From assembly GCA_023819525.1 (NCBI GenBank), contig JAMWCT010000002.1:1-37179 (forward strand): DNA of 37,179 nt, read 5' to 3'. This document shows, one piece after another, positions 17,771-24,915 of this stretch. Under the pieces are notes generated by a model. That model saw only the letters and a program-made list of their open reading frames with translations. It was not told the DNA's origin and searched no databases. A program made the translations under genes and the position numbers. Within the stretch, counting starts at the first letter, position 1, and each line of letters starts with the position of its first letter. This DNA is from Candidatus Omnitrophota bacterium. Lineage in GTDB: Bacteria; Omnitrophota; Gorgyraeia; Duberdicusellales; 4484-171.

Positions 17771-19011
17771 AATTTTTTATAAAACTTATAAATATTTATT
17801 ATTTCTTTTGCGGTTGTAAATGAATCATGGTGCAAATAATTTGATTTACTGACAATATCTGCCTCAAATACCATTATACCCATTTTCTTTAGGCGCTCTC
17901 TATCAAAAACTACAGGAAATGATTTATCCTGAGAATATTTGGCTAAAAGCTCTGGTTTTAATCTACCAGAATTCACTAAACATGCATTTATAATATTTTT
18001 TTGGCTATGTCTAGTTAGAGTTTCTATATGATCAGCTGCGGTAAAGCCATCAGTTTCACCATGTTGGGTCATAACATTGCAAATATATAGCTTTAATATA
18101 TTTTTTTTAGAAATTTCTTCTGAAATTTGCGATATTAAAAGATTTGGTATGATGCTGGTGAACAAACTCCCTGGCCCTAAAACAATCATATCAGCCTCTC
18201 TTATGGCTTCTATTGCTTCTGGATTTGGCTGGGCATTTTCAGGTATAAGAAATATTCTAGAAATTGGTTTAGCTTCTGTAGGTATTTTATCTTCTCCTTC
18301 TTTTGTTGTCCCATCTTCGTATTGAGCCTTCAAGCGTATCTTATCTAAACTTGAAGGAATGACTTTACCCCTTATTGCCAAAATCTTACTTGATTCCTCT
18401 ATTGCATCTTTAAAACTACCAGTTACTTGCGTCATCGCTGTAATAAAAAGATTACCAAAACTATGTCCTCTAATACCATTCCCTTCTGTAAATCTATATT
18501 GAAAAAGGTCTCTCATCAATTGTGGTGCTTCAGCTAATGAAACTAAGCAATTTCGTATATCACCTGGTGGTAAAATTCCAAATTCTTCACGTAAACGACC
18601 TGATGAACCACCCTCATCTGCAACAGCAACAATCGCAATAATATTAGTAGTGTATTCTTTTAATCCAGCTAATATCATAGATAAACCTGTTCCGCCACCA
18701 ATAGCAACGATTTTAGGGCCACGCGCTAATTTTCGCCTTTCATAGAGAATTTCTATAAGTTCTTTTTGTTGATATGGATAAATTACTTCGAGAAAACTTT
18801 TAAAAAGATAAAATAATGCTGAAATGAGTAATATCAGTCCAATGGTAAATATTACTATACCGGTTACTCGTAATATAAAACGTGATTCATTAGACGAAAT
18901 ATGTGGAGCGCTAGATAGAATCATCACTAAACTTAAAACCAACAATATAATCCAACGCTTTATCCGTAGACCCGGATAAAACCAACGGATAATTTTTAAA
19001 AAATCAATCAT
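17764..19011 (-). CDS. yvcK: YvcK/GlmR-like CofD-family protein with N-terminal membrane anchor
   Basis: The family binds UDP-sugars and links carbon status to cell-wall precursor synthesis in Gram-positive bacteria (YvcK/GlmR). The core starts near residue 100 with IVAIGGGTGLSMILAGL, then ADEGGSSGRLREEFGILPPGD, and later MIVLGPGSLFTSIIPNL, TQHGETDGFTA and VVFDRERLKKMGI, all typical. About 95 extra N-terminal residues hold two hydrophobic segments (roughly 20-38 and 48-72), so this form is anchored in the inner membrane. It overlaps ptsN (ATGA) upstream and ptsH downstream. In Bacillus, yvcK lies near crh, an HPr paralogue, so pairing with HPr recurs. The family function is known only in part. 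Confidence 0.9.
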   Translation of the reverse strand: MIDFLKIIRWFYPGLRIKRWIILLVLSLVMILSSAPHISSNESRFILRVTGIVIFTIGLILLISALFYLFKSFLEVIYPYQQKELIEILYERRKLARGPKIVAIGGGTGLSMILAGLKEYTTNIIAIVAVADEGGSSGRLREEFGILPPGDIRNCLVSLAEAPQLMRDLFQYRFTEGNGIRGHSFGNLFITAMTQVTGSFKDAIEESSKILAIRGKVIPSSLDKIRLKAQYEDGTTKEGEDKIPTEAKPISRIFLIPENAQPNPEAIEAIREADMIVLGPGSLFTSIIPNLLISQISEEISKKNILKLYICNVMTQHGETDGFTAADHIETLTRHSQKNIINACLVNSGRLKPELLAKYSQDKSFPVVFDRERLKKMGIMVFEADIVSKSNYLHHDSFTTAKEIINIYKFYKKLW

Positions 19012-19481
19012 CTTATAAGTTGTTGATGCTTATTTATTAAATTAACGACTTCCTCTTGTGTTTTAGAATTTTTTAATTGCTGAACAAAGTATTTATCGCG
19101 TAAAAGTCTTGCTAAAAATGCTAACATCTTTAAATGTAAACCCGCTTCTTTTTCATTAGAAAGAAGTAGAGCAATAATATTTATTGGTTCTCCATCCAAT
19201 GAATTAAAATCAACTCCTTCCTCTGATATAGCTATGCAAATCAAAATATCCTTAACGCAATCAACCCTTGCATGAGGTAAAGCAATATAACCACCTATTG
19301 CTGTTGAGCCCATCTCCTCTCTTTGAAGAAGTTTCTTTAAAATGATTTTTTTATACGCCTTTTTTATTTTCTTTTTTGTAATCAGATGATCCAATATAAA
19401 AGAAAGAATTGTTTTTTTATTTTTTTGCTTCAGCCCTAAAATAACACAATCCTTATCAAAATGTTCTAAAATGTTATCCAC
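19008..19481 (-). CDS. ptsN: PTS EIIA-type protein (PtsN-like)
   Basis: EIIA domain of the fructose/nitrogen class. The phosphorylated histidine is His70 in GGYIALPHARVD, followed by ICIAISEEGVDFNSLDG and the hydrophobic ALLLSNEKEAGLHLKMLAFLARLL. The 157 residues are a single EIIA domain with no EIIB or EIIC fused, as in regulatory EIIA-Ntr. The start is GTG, supported by a strong Shine-Dalgarno (AAGGAGAG) at the right distance. It is the first gene of the ptsN-yvcK-ptsH-ptsI run, giving a complete EI-HPr-EIIA relay without a visible sugar permease. Regulatory use is inferred. Confidence 0.9.
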   Translation of the reverse strand: MDNILEHFDKDCVILGLKQKNKKTILSFILDHLITKKKIKKAYKKIILKKLLQREEMGSTAIGGYIALPHARVDCVKDILICIAISEEGVDFNSLDGEPINIIALLLSNEKEAGLHLKMLAFLARLLRDKYFVQQLKNSKTQEEVVNLINKHQQLIR

Positions 19482-19519
19482 GCTCTCTCCTTAAAATTTT
19501 TAAGAAAATTTGAAGTTGT

Positions 19520-19559
19520 AAATTAAACGATAAAAGTTTTATTCTGCAAATTTTTATCG
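19520..19559 (-). promoter_or_regulatory. Candidate promoter with operator-like dyad upstream of ptsN
   Basis: On the minus strand a -35-like TTGCAG (19544-19549) and a -10-like TAATTT (19520-19525) are separated by 18 nt. Flanking this is a perfect 8-bp inverted repeat, CGATAAAA at 19528-19535 and TTTTATCG at 19552-19559, which could be a repressor or activator site. The promoter hexamers are weak, so this is tentative. Confidence 0.35.
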
Positions 19560-19586
19560 CTGTATTCAATTTAGCAATAAACTAAA

Positions 19587-19660
19587 AGCGGGCGAGGGGA
19601 ATTGAACCCCCAACCTTCACGTTGGCAACGTGACGCTCTAGCCGGTTGAGCTACACCCGC
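19587..19660 (-). tRNA. tRNA-Gly (GCC)
   Basis: Read on the minus strand the cloverleaf is complete: acceptor GCGGGTG paired with CGCCCGC (one G-U), a D arm with stem GCTC/GAGC, anticodon stem TCACG/CGTGA around loop TTGCCAA (anticodon GCC), and a T arm with TTCAATT loop. The discriminator is T, usual for bacterial tRNA-Gly. CCA is not encoded. It lies 28 bp downstream of tRNA-Leu and is probably cotranscribed with it. Confidence 0.97.
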
Positions 19661-19688
19661 AAAGATATTTTTTAAATAACTATTCACC

Positions 19689-19775
19689 TGCGGATGGGGA
19701 GAGTTGAACTCCCATACTCTTTTTAGGAGTACTGGGTTCTAAGCCCAGCGCGTCTGCCAATTCCGCCACATCCGC
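19689..19775 (-). tRNA. tRNA-Leu (UAG)
   Basis: On the minus strand the acceptor is GCGGATG/CATCCGC, the D arm begins GTGGCGGAATTGGCAGAC, the anticodon stem CTGGG/CCCAG encloses CTTAGAA (anticodon TAG), and there is a long class II variable arm TACTC-loop-GAGTA. The T arm is GGGAG/CTCCC with TTCAACT. The discriminator is A, and CCA is not encoded. Confidence 0.97.
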
Positions 19776-19847
19776 GAAACGAAAATAAAAAATAGTTTTG
19801 CTGATATTAAAAAAATTTCTTTTAGCCATATTGAGGGCGTTTTATAA

Positions 19848-19856
19848 ATTATATCA
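19848..19856 (-). promoter_or_regulatory. Candidate extended -10 promoter for tRNA-Leu/tRNA-Gly
   Basis: On the minus strand TGATATAAT is a perfect -10 hexamer with a TG extension, about 70 nt upstream of tRNA-Leu. No convincing -35 is present, which extended -10 promoters do not require. It sits just outside the left copy of the tRNA-Lys repeat. Confidence 0.4.
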
Positions 19857-19867
19857 CAAAAAAGATT

Positions 19868-19907
19868 TCGTTTTATTTTAAATGAGCCGCCTCAAGAATC
19901 GAACTCG
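19868..19907. repeat. Direct repeat, left copy: decayed tRNA-Lys 3' end
   Basis: The first 24 bases (19868-19891) are identical to 20108-20131, and the last 13 (19895-19907) match 20134-20146 across a small indel. On the minus strand this equals the T-arm to 3' end of tRNA-Lys plus its 3' flank. Here the T stem is degenerate and no 5' half precedes it, so it is not a working tRNA. Spacing between copies is 240 bp. Confidence 0.8.
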
Positions 19908-19920
19908 TCGCTTCGCTCCT

Positions 19921-19953
19921 CATAAGAGGGAAAACTACGTTTTCCCTCTTATG
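19921..19953. repeat. Perfect 15-bp inverted repeat (hairpin 1)
   Basis: Arms CATAAGAGGGAAAAC (19921-19935) and GTTTTCCCTCTTATG (19939-19953) pair without mismatch around a 3-nt loop. No T-run follows on either strand, so it is not a typical intrinsic terminator. Confidence 0.9.
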
Positions 19954-20000
19954 ACGCTTTTCGCTGTCACTCCCTTTCCTTACAAAGAAGAGAAAGTGAT

Positions 20001-20025
20001 GTGAGGGAAAATTCTTTTCCCTCAC
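20001..20025. repeat. Perfect 11-bp inverted repeat (hairpin 2)
   Basis: Arms GTGAGGGAAAA (20001-20011) and TTTTCCCTCAC (20015-20025) pair perfectly around a 3-nt loop. The core GAGGGAAAA is shared with hairpin 1, so the two are probably copies of one motif. Confidence 0.9.
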
Positions 20026-20107
20026 GCTCCCTTTGCGAGTTCGCTTCTCTTATATGCTTTTATGAAAGAACTTTTTTGCTCTTTAAATTTGAATTTCTTG
20101 TTCGCTA

Positions 20108-20146
20108 TCGTTTTATTTTAAATGAGCCGCCCGAGAATCGAACTCG
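20108..20146. repeat. Direct repeat, right copy: within tRNA-Lys 3' end
   Basis: This copy covers the T arm and acceptor 3' strand of the intact tRNA-Lys plus 15 bp of its 3' flank. Together with the copy at 19868 it brackets the 240-bp unit, an arrangement like attL/attR at a tRNA gene. Confidence 0.8.
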
Positions 20147-20195
20147 GGACACCCGGCTTAAAAGGCCGGTGCTCTACCTACTGAGCTAGCGGCCC
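20123..20195 (-). tRNA. tRNA-Lys (UUU)
   Basis: On the minus strand the acceptor GGGCCGC pairs with GCGGCTC (one G-U). The D arm is GCTC/GAGC with AGTAGGTA, the anticodon stem CCGGC/GCCGG encloses CTTTTAA (anticodon TTT), and the T arm is CCGAG/CTCGG with TTCGATT. The discriminator is A and CCA is not encoded. The 5' end is 3 nt after the frr stop codon, so it is almost certainly cut out of the rpsB-tsf-pyrH-frr transcript. Confidence 0.97.
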
Positions 20196-20198
20196 AAA

Positions 20199-20759
20199 TT
20201 AAAATTCTTTCAATTCTCTTTCTTTTTCTTGAAGAATTTTATCTATCTGACTTATGTATTTATCGGTAATTTTCTGTAACTCCTCTTCAGCTTTAAAACG
20301 ATCGTCTTCAGAAATCTTTTTTTCTTTTTCTAAATTCTTAATTCTATCTTTTCCATTTTGTCTTACAGTTCTTATAGAAATTTTACCTTCTTCTGCCACT
20401 TTCTTCACTACTTTAGCTAGTTCATTTCTTCTTTCTTCAGACAAAGGTGGAATAATTAATCTAATTATCTTACCATCATTTATAGGGGTAACTCCTAAAT
20501 CTGACTGCAAGATTGCCTTTTCTATCTCTTTTAGAGAAGAAGGATCCCATGGATTTATAACAATCATTCTTGCCTCTGGAACAGTAATTGTAGCAATATC
20601 TTTTAAAAGAGTAGGTGTTCCATAGTAATTTACTTTTATTCCTTCAACAATTTTTGGATTGGCTCTACCTGAACGCAATTCTGAAAATTCTCTTTTTGTT
20701 GCATCTACAGCTTTTTTCATCTCTTCTTCTATTTCATTAAGAATTTGTTTATATAACAT
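20199..20759 (-). CDS. frr: Ribosome recycling factor
   Basis: Splits post-termination ribosomes together with EF-G. The 186 residues are exactly family length. Motifs include REFSELRSGRANPKIVEGI, VNYYGTPTLLKDIATITVPE, INPWDPSSLKEIEKAI and LGVTPINDGKIIRLIIPPLSEERR, followed by the C-terminal long helices of domain I. A strong Shine-Dalgarno (AAAGGGGG) precedes the ATG. It is the last protein gene of the rpsB-tsf-pyrH-frr operon, the classic order, and tRNA-Lys follows 3 nt after the stop. Confidence 0.98.
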   Translation of the reverse strand: MLYKQILNEIEEEMKKAVDATKREFSELRSGRANPKIVEGIKVNYYGTPTLLKDIATITVPEARMIVINPWDPSSLKEIEKAILQSDLGVTPINDGKIIRLIIPPLSEERRNELAKVVKKVAEEGKISIRTVRQNGKDRIKNLEKEKKISEDDRFKAEEELQKITDKYISQIDKILQEKERELKEF

Positions 20760-20782
20760 AGGGCCCCCTTTTAAAAAATTCT

Positions 20783-21496
20783 CTAACTTATAAGTGTTCC
20801 TATCTCTTTACCTAAAACTATATCACGTAAATTACCTTCCTTCATAAAATTAAATACCCTTATTGGAAGATTGTTTTCTTTGCATAATGTAATAGCAGTT
20901 GTATCCATTATTTCTAAACCTTTATTAATAACATCCATATAAGATAATTTCTTAAATAATTTAGCACTTTTATTTTTTAAAGGATCATCCGAATAAACAC
21001 CATCTACCTTTGTACCTTTAAGTAAAATATCAACTTTAATCTCAATACCTCTTAATGCTGCTGCTGTATCCGTTGTAAAATATGGGTTACCTGTTCCTGC
21101 TACAAATATTACAACTCGTTTTTTTTCCAAATGCCTTATAGCACGACGTCTTATATATGGTTCTGCAATTTGTCGCATCTCAATAGCTGTCAAAACCCTT
21201 GTTGGAACAGAAGTATTCTCAAGGGCATTTTGTAGCGCTAAACCGTTAATAACAGTAGCAAGCATACCCATATAGTCTGCAACCGCTCTATCCATCTCAA
21301 ATTCTTTTGAACGAATTGCACCTCTAAAAATATTACCGCCTCCAACCACCAAAGCAATTTCTGTATTTAATTGAAAAACTTCTTTAAGTTGTTTGGCTAA
21401 ATGTGCACAGATAGCTGCATCAATCCCATGACTATATCTTCCTAAAAATGCTTCACCGCTTAATTTAAGGAGAACTCTTTTATATTTAGGTTTCAT
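20783..21496 (-). CDS. pyrH: Uridylate kinase
   Basis: Phosphorylates UMP to UDP; hexameric amino-acid-kinase fold enzyme. Motifs: [69 protein letters not shown] and [12 protein letters not shown]. The ~237 residues are normal. The track starts at GTG (21502); I prefer the ATG two codons in, which has a GGTGAG just upstream. The start lies within the tail of tsf, so translation is coupled. GTP activation and UTP inhibition are known for the family but not visible here. Confidence 0.97.
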   Translation of the reverse strand: MKPKYKRVLLKLSGEAFLGRYSHGIDAAICAHLAKQLKEVFQLNTEIALVVGGGNIFRGAIRSKEFEMDRAVADYMGMLATVINGLALQNALENTSVPTRVLTAIEMRQIAEPYIRRRAIRHLEKKRVVIFVAGTGNPYFTTDTAAALRGIEIKVDILLKGTKVDGVYSDDPLKNKSAKLFKKLSYMDVINKGLEIMDTTAITLCKENNLPIRVFNFMKEGNLRDIVLGKEIGTLIS

Positions 21497-22010
21497 ACTC
21501 ACCCAAGCAAAAACGGCTAAATCTTTTAATCACAATATTTTCTCCTGTTTGAGCAATAATATTTTGTAAGCATTGCCCAACGGTCATAGTATCATCTTTA
21601 ATAAATACCTGCTCAAGTAAGCAATTTTTTTTTGCATATTCTTCACTATCTGTTATATTAAGTAATATTTCTTGCGGAATCTCTTTCCTTGTTATATATT
21701 TAGGAGAAGCTGCCGCTATATGCATCGCTAAATCTTTGGCAAATTTTTTAAAAACATCAGTATTAGCTACAAAATCAGTCTCGCAATTAAGTTCAACTAA
21801 CGCACCTACATTTCCATTAAAATGCACATAAGATTCAATTCTCCCTTGTAAAGTCAGCCTATCTTTCTTTTTTTCAAATACCTCAGCCCCTCGTTTTTTT
21901 AAAAGTTCTAAGGCTTTATTTAAATCACCTTTTGCTTCCTCCAAAGCTTTTTTACATTCACTCACCCCAACAGATGTTAGCTCTCTTAATTTCTTGATAT
22001 CATTTAGCAT
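21486..22010 (-). CDS. tsf: Elongation factor Ts (short form)
   Basis: Nucleotide exchange factor for EF-Tu. The N-terminal UBA-like domain ([19 protein letters not shown]) is followed by the exchange motif [15 protein letters not shown] and one core subdomain. At 174 residues it is much shorter than E. coli EF-Ts (283) and nearer to the short Thermus/cyanobacterial type, lacking the second core subdomain and coiled-coil. I use the ATG at 22010, which has a perfect AGGAGGT Shine-Dalgarno at good spacing; the track's GTG at 22022 lies beside that site and would not use it. It lies between rpsB and pyrH. Confidence 0.95.
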   Translation of the reverse strand: MLNDIKKLRELTSVGVSECKKALEEAKGDLNKALELLKKRGAEVFEKKKDRLTLQGRIESYVHFNGNVGALVELNCETDFVANTDVFKKFAKDLAMHIAAASPKYITRKEIPQEILLNITDSEEYAKKNCLLEQVFIKDDTMTVGQCLQNIIAQTGENIVIKRFSRFCLGEYET

Positions 22011-22032
22011 AATTAAAAACACCTCCTAATTA

Positions 22033-22872
22033 TTAACTTTTTGTCACTTCTTTTTGCTTTGTGCGTTTCTTTATTTCTTTTTTCTCTTTTTCTATAACAT
22101 CTTCCTCTAACTCTTCATATTTTTCAACATTTGGCTCTTCTTCAACTGTCTCTTGCTTTTTAGGCTTTGCTGCGCCAACTTCTTCTAACTTTTTTATACC
22201 TTCAAGTATTGCATCTACTATCACAGACATTATGTATCTTACAGATTTTATTGCATCGTCATTTCCTGGAATAGGATAATCTATAATTTGCGGATCTCCA
22301 TCTGTATCAATTAAGGCTATAACAGGAATAGATAATCTATTTGCCTCTTTCACACAAGCAATTTCTTTTTTTGGATCAACTACAAAAATAGCATCTGGCA
22401 ATTCCTCTAAGGATTTTATTCCACTATAATTTCTTTCCATTCTTCGCAGTTCCCTATTAAGACGGACAACTGATTTTCTTGACATTTTATCAAATTCGCC
22501 TTTCTCTCTTTTTTCTAAAAGCAAAATGTATTTTTGCACTCTTTTCCTTACTGTTGAAAAATTTGTTAAAAGTCCACCAATCCATCTATCAACCATATAA
22601 GGCATATTGCAACTACTTGCCAACTCTTTAGTTAAATCTTTAAGCTGTTTTTTTGTTGCGACAAAAAGAATCTTTCCGCCTTCTTGAGCAATTTGTCTGA
22701 CAAAATCTTTTGCTTCCTCCAGTTTCTGAGCAGTCTTTTCTAAATCAATAATGTATACATTTTTCTTTTTGCCAAAAATAAATTTCTTCATTTTTGGATT
22801 CCAATGTTTACTTAAATGACCAAAATGCACACCATTCTCTAATAATTCTTTAATTATCTGCGGTAAAGCCAT
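22033..22872 (-). CDS. rpsB: 30S ribosomal protein S2
   Basis: Ribosomal protein S2 of the small-subunit body. Family motifs: LLENGVHFGHLSKHWNPKMKKFIF, NVYIIDLEKTAQKLEEA, MPYMVDRWIGGLLTNFSTV and PDAIFVVDPKKEIACVKEA, then IDTDGDPQIIDYPIPGNDDA. The S2 fold ends near residue 230; the remaining ~45 residues are a highly charged tail alternating Glu and Lys, common in S2 proteins of varied lineages. A perfect AGGAGGT precedes the ATG, and a strong sigma-70 promoter lies ~60 bp upstream. It is the first gene of the translation operon. Confidence 0.98.
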   Translation of the reverse strand: MALPQIIKELLENGVHFGHLSKHWNPKMKKFIFGKKKNVYIIDLEKTAQKLEEAKDFVRQIAQEGGKILFVATKKQLKDLTKELASSCNMPYMVDRWIGGLLTNFSTVRKRVQKYILLLEKREKGEFDKMSRKSVVRLNRELRRMERNYSGIKSLEELPDAIFVVDPKKEIACVKEANRLSIPVIALIDTDGDPQIIDYPIPGNDDAIKSVRYIMSVIVDAILEGIKKLEEVGAAKPKKQETVEEEPNVEKYEELEEDVIEKEKKEIKKRTKQKEVTKS

Positions 22873-22931
22873 ATCTAAAAACCTCCTATATTTGTGTATT
22901 ATTTTTATCTCTACTTAATTACAAAATCAAA

Positions 22932-22959
22932 AGTATACCACAAATTTTTTCCTTGACAA
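22932..22959 (-). promoter_or_regulatory. Sigma-70-like promoter of rpsB operon
   Basis: On the minus strand the -35 is TTGTCA (22954-22959) and the -10 is TATACT (22932-22937), spacer 16 nt. The predicted start near 22925 gives a ~50-nt leader with a good Shine-Dalgarno, unlike the short-leader promoters elsewhere in this window. Confidence 0.75.
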
Positions 22960-22982
22960 CAAATTATTAAAATTGTCGTAAA

Positions 22983-24791
22983 CTACATCTCAAATTGTAA
23001 TTGATACAACTTTCTATAAAGTTCATTTTCTTCTAAAAGTTTAGTATGTGTGCCTATCCCGACAATTTTGCCATTCTTTAGCACTACTATTCTATTTGCT
23101 CTTTGAACCGTAGAAAGCCTATGCGCAATTATAATTGCAGTTTTGCCTTCTGTAAGATTAGATAAAGCATTTTTTATAAGTTGTTCTGACTCGCTATCCA
23201 ATTGGCTCGTCGCCTCATCTAAAATTAAAATTGGAGCATTTTTTAAAATTGCTCGCGCAATGGCAATCCTTTGTTTCTCGCCCCCAGATAACCTTACACC
23301 TCTATCACCAATAATCGTATCAAACTTTTTCTCAAGCGAATTAATAAAACCGAAAGCATAAGCTTGTTTTGCGGCATAAATAATTTCAGCTTCAGTTGCT
23401 CCTTCTTTGCCGTAGGCAATATTTTCTCTTATCGTTGCGTTAAAAAGCACCATATCTTGAGAAACAATAGAAAAAAGCGATCGCAATGCATTTAATTTTA
23501 GTTGTCTTATATCTATGTTGTCAATTAAAATTCTACCCTTTTGTGGATCATAAAGACGAGGTAATAAACTAACCAAAGTAGATTTGCCTGCCCCTGAGGG
23601 GCCTACTAAAGCAATTATTTCGCCTTTATTTATAGTTAAATTTATATCTTGTAAAACATATTCTTGTTGGTCATAACTAAACCAAATATTTTTGTAAACT
23701 ATCGTCTCTTTGAAGTCTTTAATATCGTAAGCTTTAATAACTTCTTTTACTTTTGGTTCTTCTTCTAAAATATCATAAATTCTATTTGAGGCAGCTATGG
23801 CTTGTTGATTTATTGCATAAACATTCGAAAGTTTCTTTAAGGGTCTTATAGTAGAAAGTAACGAGGCAATAAATAAACCAAAAACTCCAAAAGAAACCTT
23901 TCCTTCAATTACCTGTCTGCCACCTATTACTAAAATTATAGCAACAGCAATAGCCCCTAAAAATTCAGTTAAAGGAGAAAGAATAATTATTCTTTTTATA
24001 CTCTTCATCATAAACTTATAATATTGTTGATTTATATTTTTAAATCTTTCTAGTTCATAATCTTGGCGGCAGAAAACCTTTACTATATACGCACCTTGAA
24101 TGGTTTCGGTTAAAATAGAAGTTAGATCAGCCATCTTTTTTTGGATTTCAGTAGAAATTTTTTTAATACGTTTCCCTAATCTTATTATTGGATAAAGAAT
24201 TAAAGGAAAAATTATAAATACAGCAAACAATTTCCATGATATATTTATTCCTAAATATATTGCTACAGCCGCAAATATTAGAAGTTGCATAGACTCATAA
24301 ATTAGGTCTGTTAAGGCATATGAAAGTGCATTTGCAATAAAACCAACATCGTTTGTAATGCGTGAAATTAATTCGCCTGTCCTTTTTCTTGCATAAAATT
24401 CTAAAGAAAGTTCTTGAAACTTTTGATAAAGTTTATTCTTCACATCTCTAACAACACCTTGAGCAATTTTGTTCATAAGATAATTTTGAAAAAAGAAAAA
24501 TAAGCCTTTAAGAAAAAATAAAACAAAAACAACAAAAGGTATAAATTTTAACATAGTAATAGGCTCAGTATAATTAAGTTTATCAACTACCCTAGATAAG
24601 ATAGAGGGCAAATTTTTTGGAACAATTATTTTTTTATTAGTAAATAGCCTATCAGTGACAGGAATAATCATACTTAAAGATACGCCATCAAATATCGCAG
24701 AAAAGCACATCAAAAAAGATGCTAAAATAAATAATTTTTTAAATGGCTTTAAAAATCTCAACAATTTAAAATATTCCTTCAAATTCACCAT
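22983..24791 (-). CDS. msbA: Lipid A/lipooligosaccharide export ABC transporter (MsbA-like)
   Basis: Half-size ABC exporter with an N-terminal six-helix membrane domain (roughly residues 15-320) and a C-terminal ATPase (350-600). Walker A is GPSGAGKST, the signature is LSGGEKQRIAIARAILK, Walker B is ILILDEATSQLD, and the H-loop is IIAHRLSTV. The 602 residues match MsbA. Assignment as lipid A flippase rests on family resemblance and on its position beside lpxB/lpxA; a multidrug exporter is the alternative. It is divergent from gfo-lpxB across a 124-bp intergenic region that carries promoters in both directions. Confidence 0.88.
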   Translation of the reverse strand: MVNLKEYFKLLRFLKPFKKLFILASFLMCFSAIFDGVSLSMIIPVTDRLFTNKKIIVPKNLPSILSRVVDKLNYTEPITMLKFIPFVVFVLFFLKGLFFFFQNYLMNKIAQGVVRDVKNKLYQKFQELSLEFYARKRTGELISRITNDVGFIANALSYALTDLIYESMQLLIFAAVAIYLGINISWKLFAVFIIFPLILYPIIRLGKRIKKISTEIQKKMADLTSILTETIQGAYIVKVFCRQDYELERFKNINQQYYKFMMKSIKRIIILSPLTEFLGAIAVAIILVIGGRQVIEGKVSFGVFGLFIASLLSTIRPLKKLSNVYAINQQAIAASNRIYDILEEEPKVKEVIKAYDIKDFKETIVYKNIWFSYDQQEYVLQDINLTINKGEIIALVGPSGAGKSTLVSLLPRLYDPQKGRILIDNIDIRQLKLNALRSLFSIVSQDMVLFNATIRENIAYGKEGATEAEIIYAAKQAYAFGFINSLEKKFDTIIGDRGVRLSGGEKQRIAIARAILKNAPILILDEATSQLDSESEQLIKNALSNLTEGKTAIIIAHRLSTVQRANRIVVLKNGKIVGIGTHTKLLEENELYRKLYQLQFEM

Positions 24792-24828
24792 AAAACTTAA
24801 ATCACTAAAAAATTATCATTAATAGTAA

Positions 24829-24857
24829 ATATTACACTATCTTTTGAAAATAAACAA
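24829..24857 (-). promoter_or_regulatory. Candidate promoter of msbA
   Basis: On the minus strand the -35-like TTGTTT (24852-24857) and -10 TAATAT (24829-24834) have a 17-nt spacer. The predicted start is about 30 nt before the msbA ATG. Confidence 0.5.
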
Positions 24858-24877
24858 ATTTAATTTTATCACAGCAT

Positions 24878-24906
24878 TTGACTTCACTCAAGACATTTGA
24901 TATCAT
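24878..24906 (+). promoter_or_regulatory. Sigma-70-like promoter of gfo/idh-lpxB (leaderless)
   Basis: -35 TTGACT (24878-24883), 17-nt spacer, -10 TATCAT (24901-24906). Only 9 nt separate the -10 from the ATG at 24916, and no Shine-Dalgarno is present, so the transcript should begin at or within about three bases of the start codon. Confidence 0.65.
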
Positions 24907-24915
24907 ACAAGCAGT

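Larger units (their letters stand above)
19892..20107. other. Hairpin-rich non-coding element between tRNA-Lys 3' repeats
   Basis: About 216 bp separate the two tRNA-Lys-end repeats. No convincing ORF is present; the 62-aa plus-strand ORF at 20001 runs into tRNA-Lys antisense. The segment holds two perfect hairpins with related cores (GAGGGAAAA and its complement) and several degenerate GC-richer words such as CGCTTCGCT and GAGTTCGCTTCTCTTAT. Its composition differs from the AT-rich surroundings. It could be a palindromic repeat or MITE-like element, a remnant of an element integrated at the tRNA 3' end, or a structured RNA made downstream of tRNA-Lys. Confidence 0.5.

Noticed and set aside
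19868-20146. Possible CRISPR-like repeat
   Set aside because: Only two copies, one inside a tRNA gene, with a 240-bp period and no cas genes.
20001-20189. 62-aa plus-strand ORF
   Set aside because: It reads through the hairpin element and antisense to tRNA-Lys (NRTRDTRLKRP is the usual artefact of translating an antisense tRNA). No Shine-Dalgarno.
22011-22022. GTG start of tsf in the track
   Set aside because: It lies directly beside the AGGAGGT site; the ATG at 22010 has correct spacing and gives the usual EF-Ts N-terminus.
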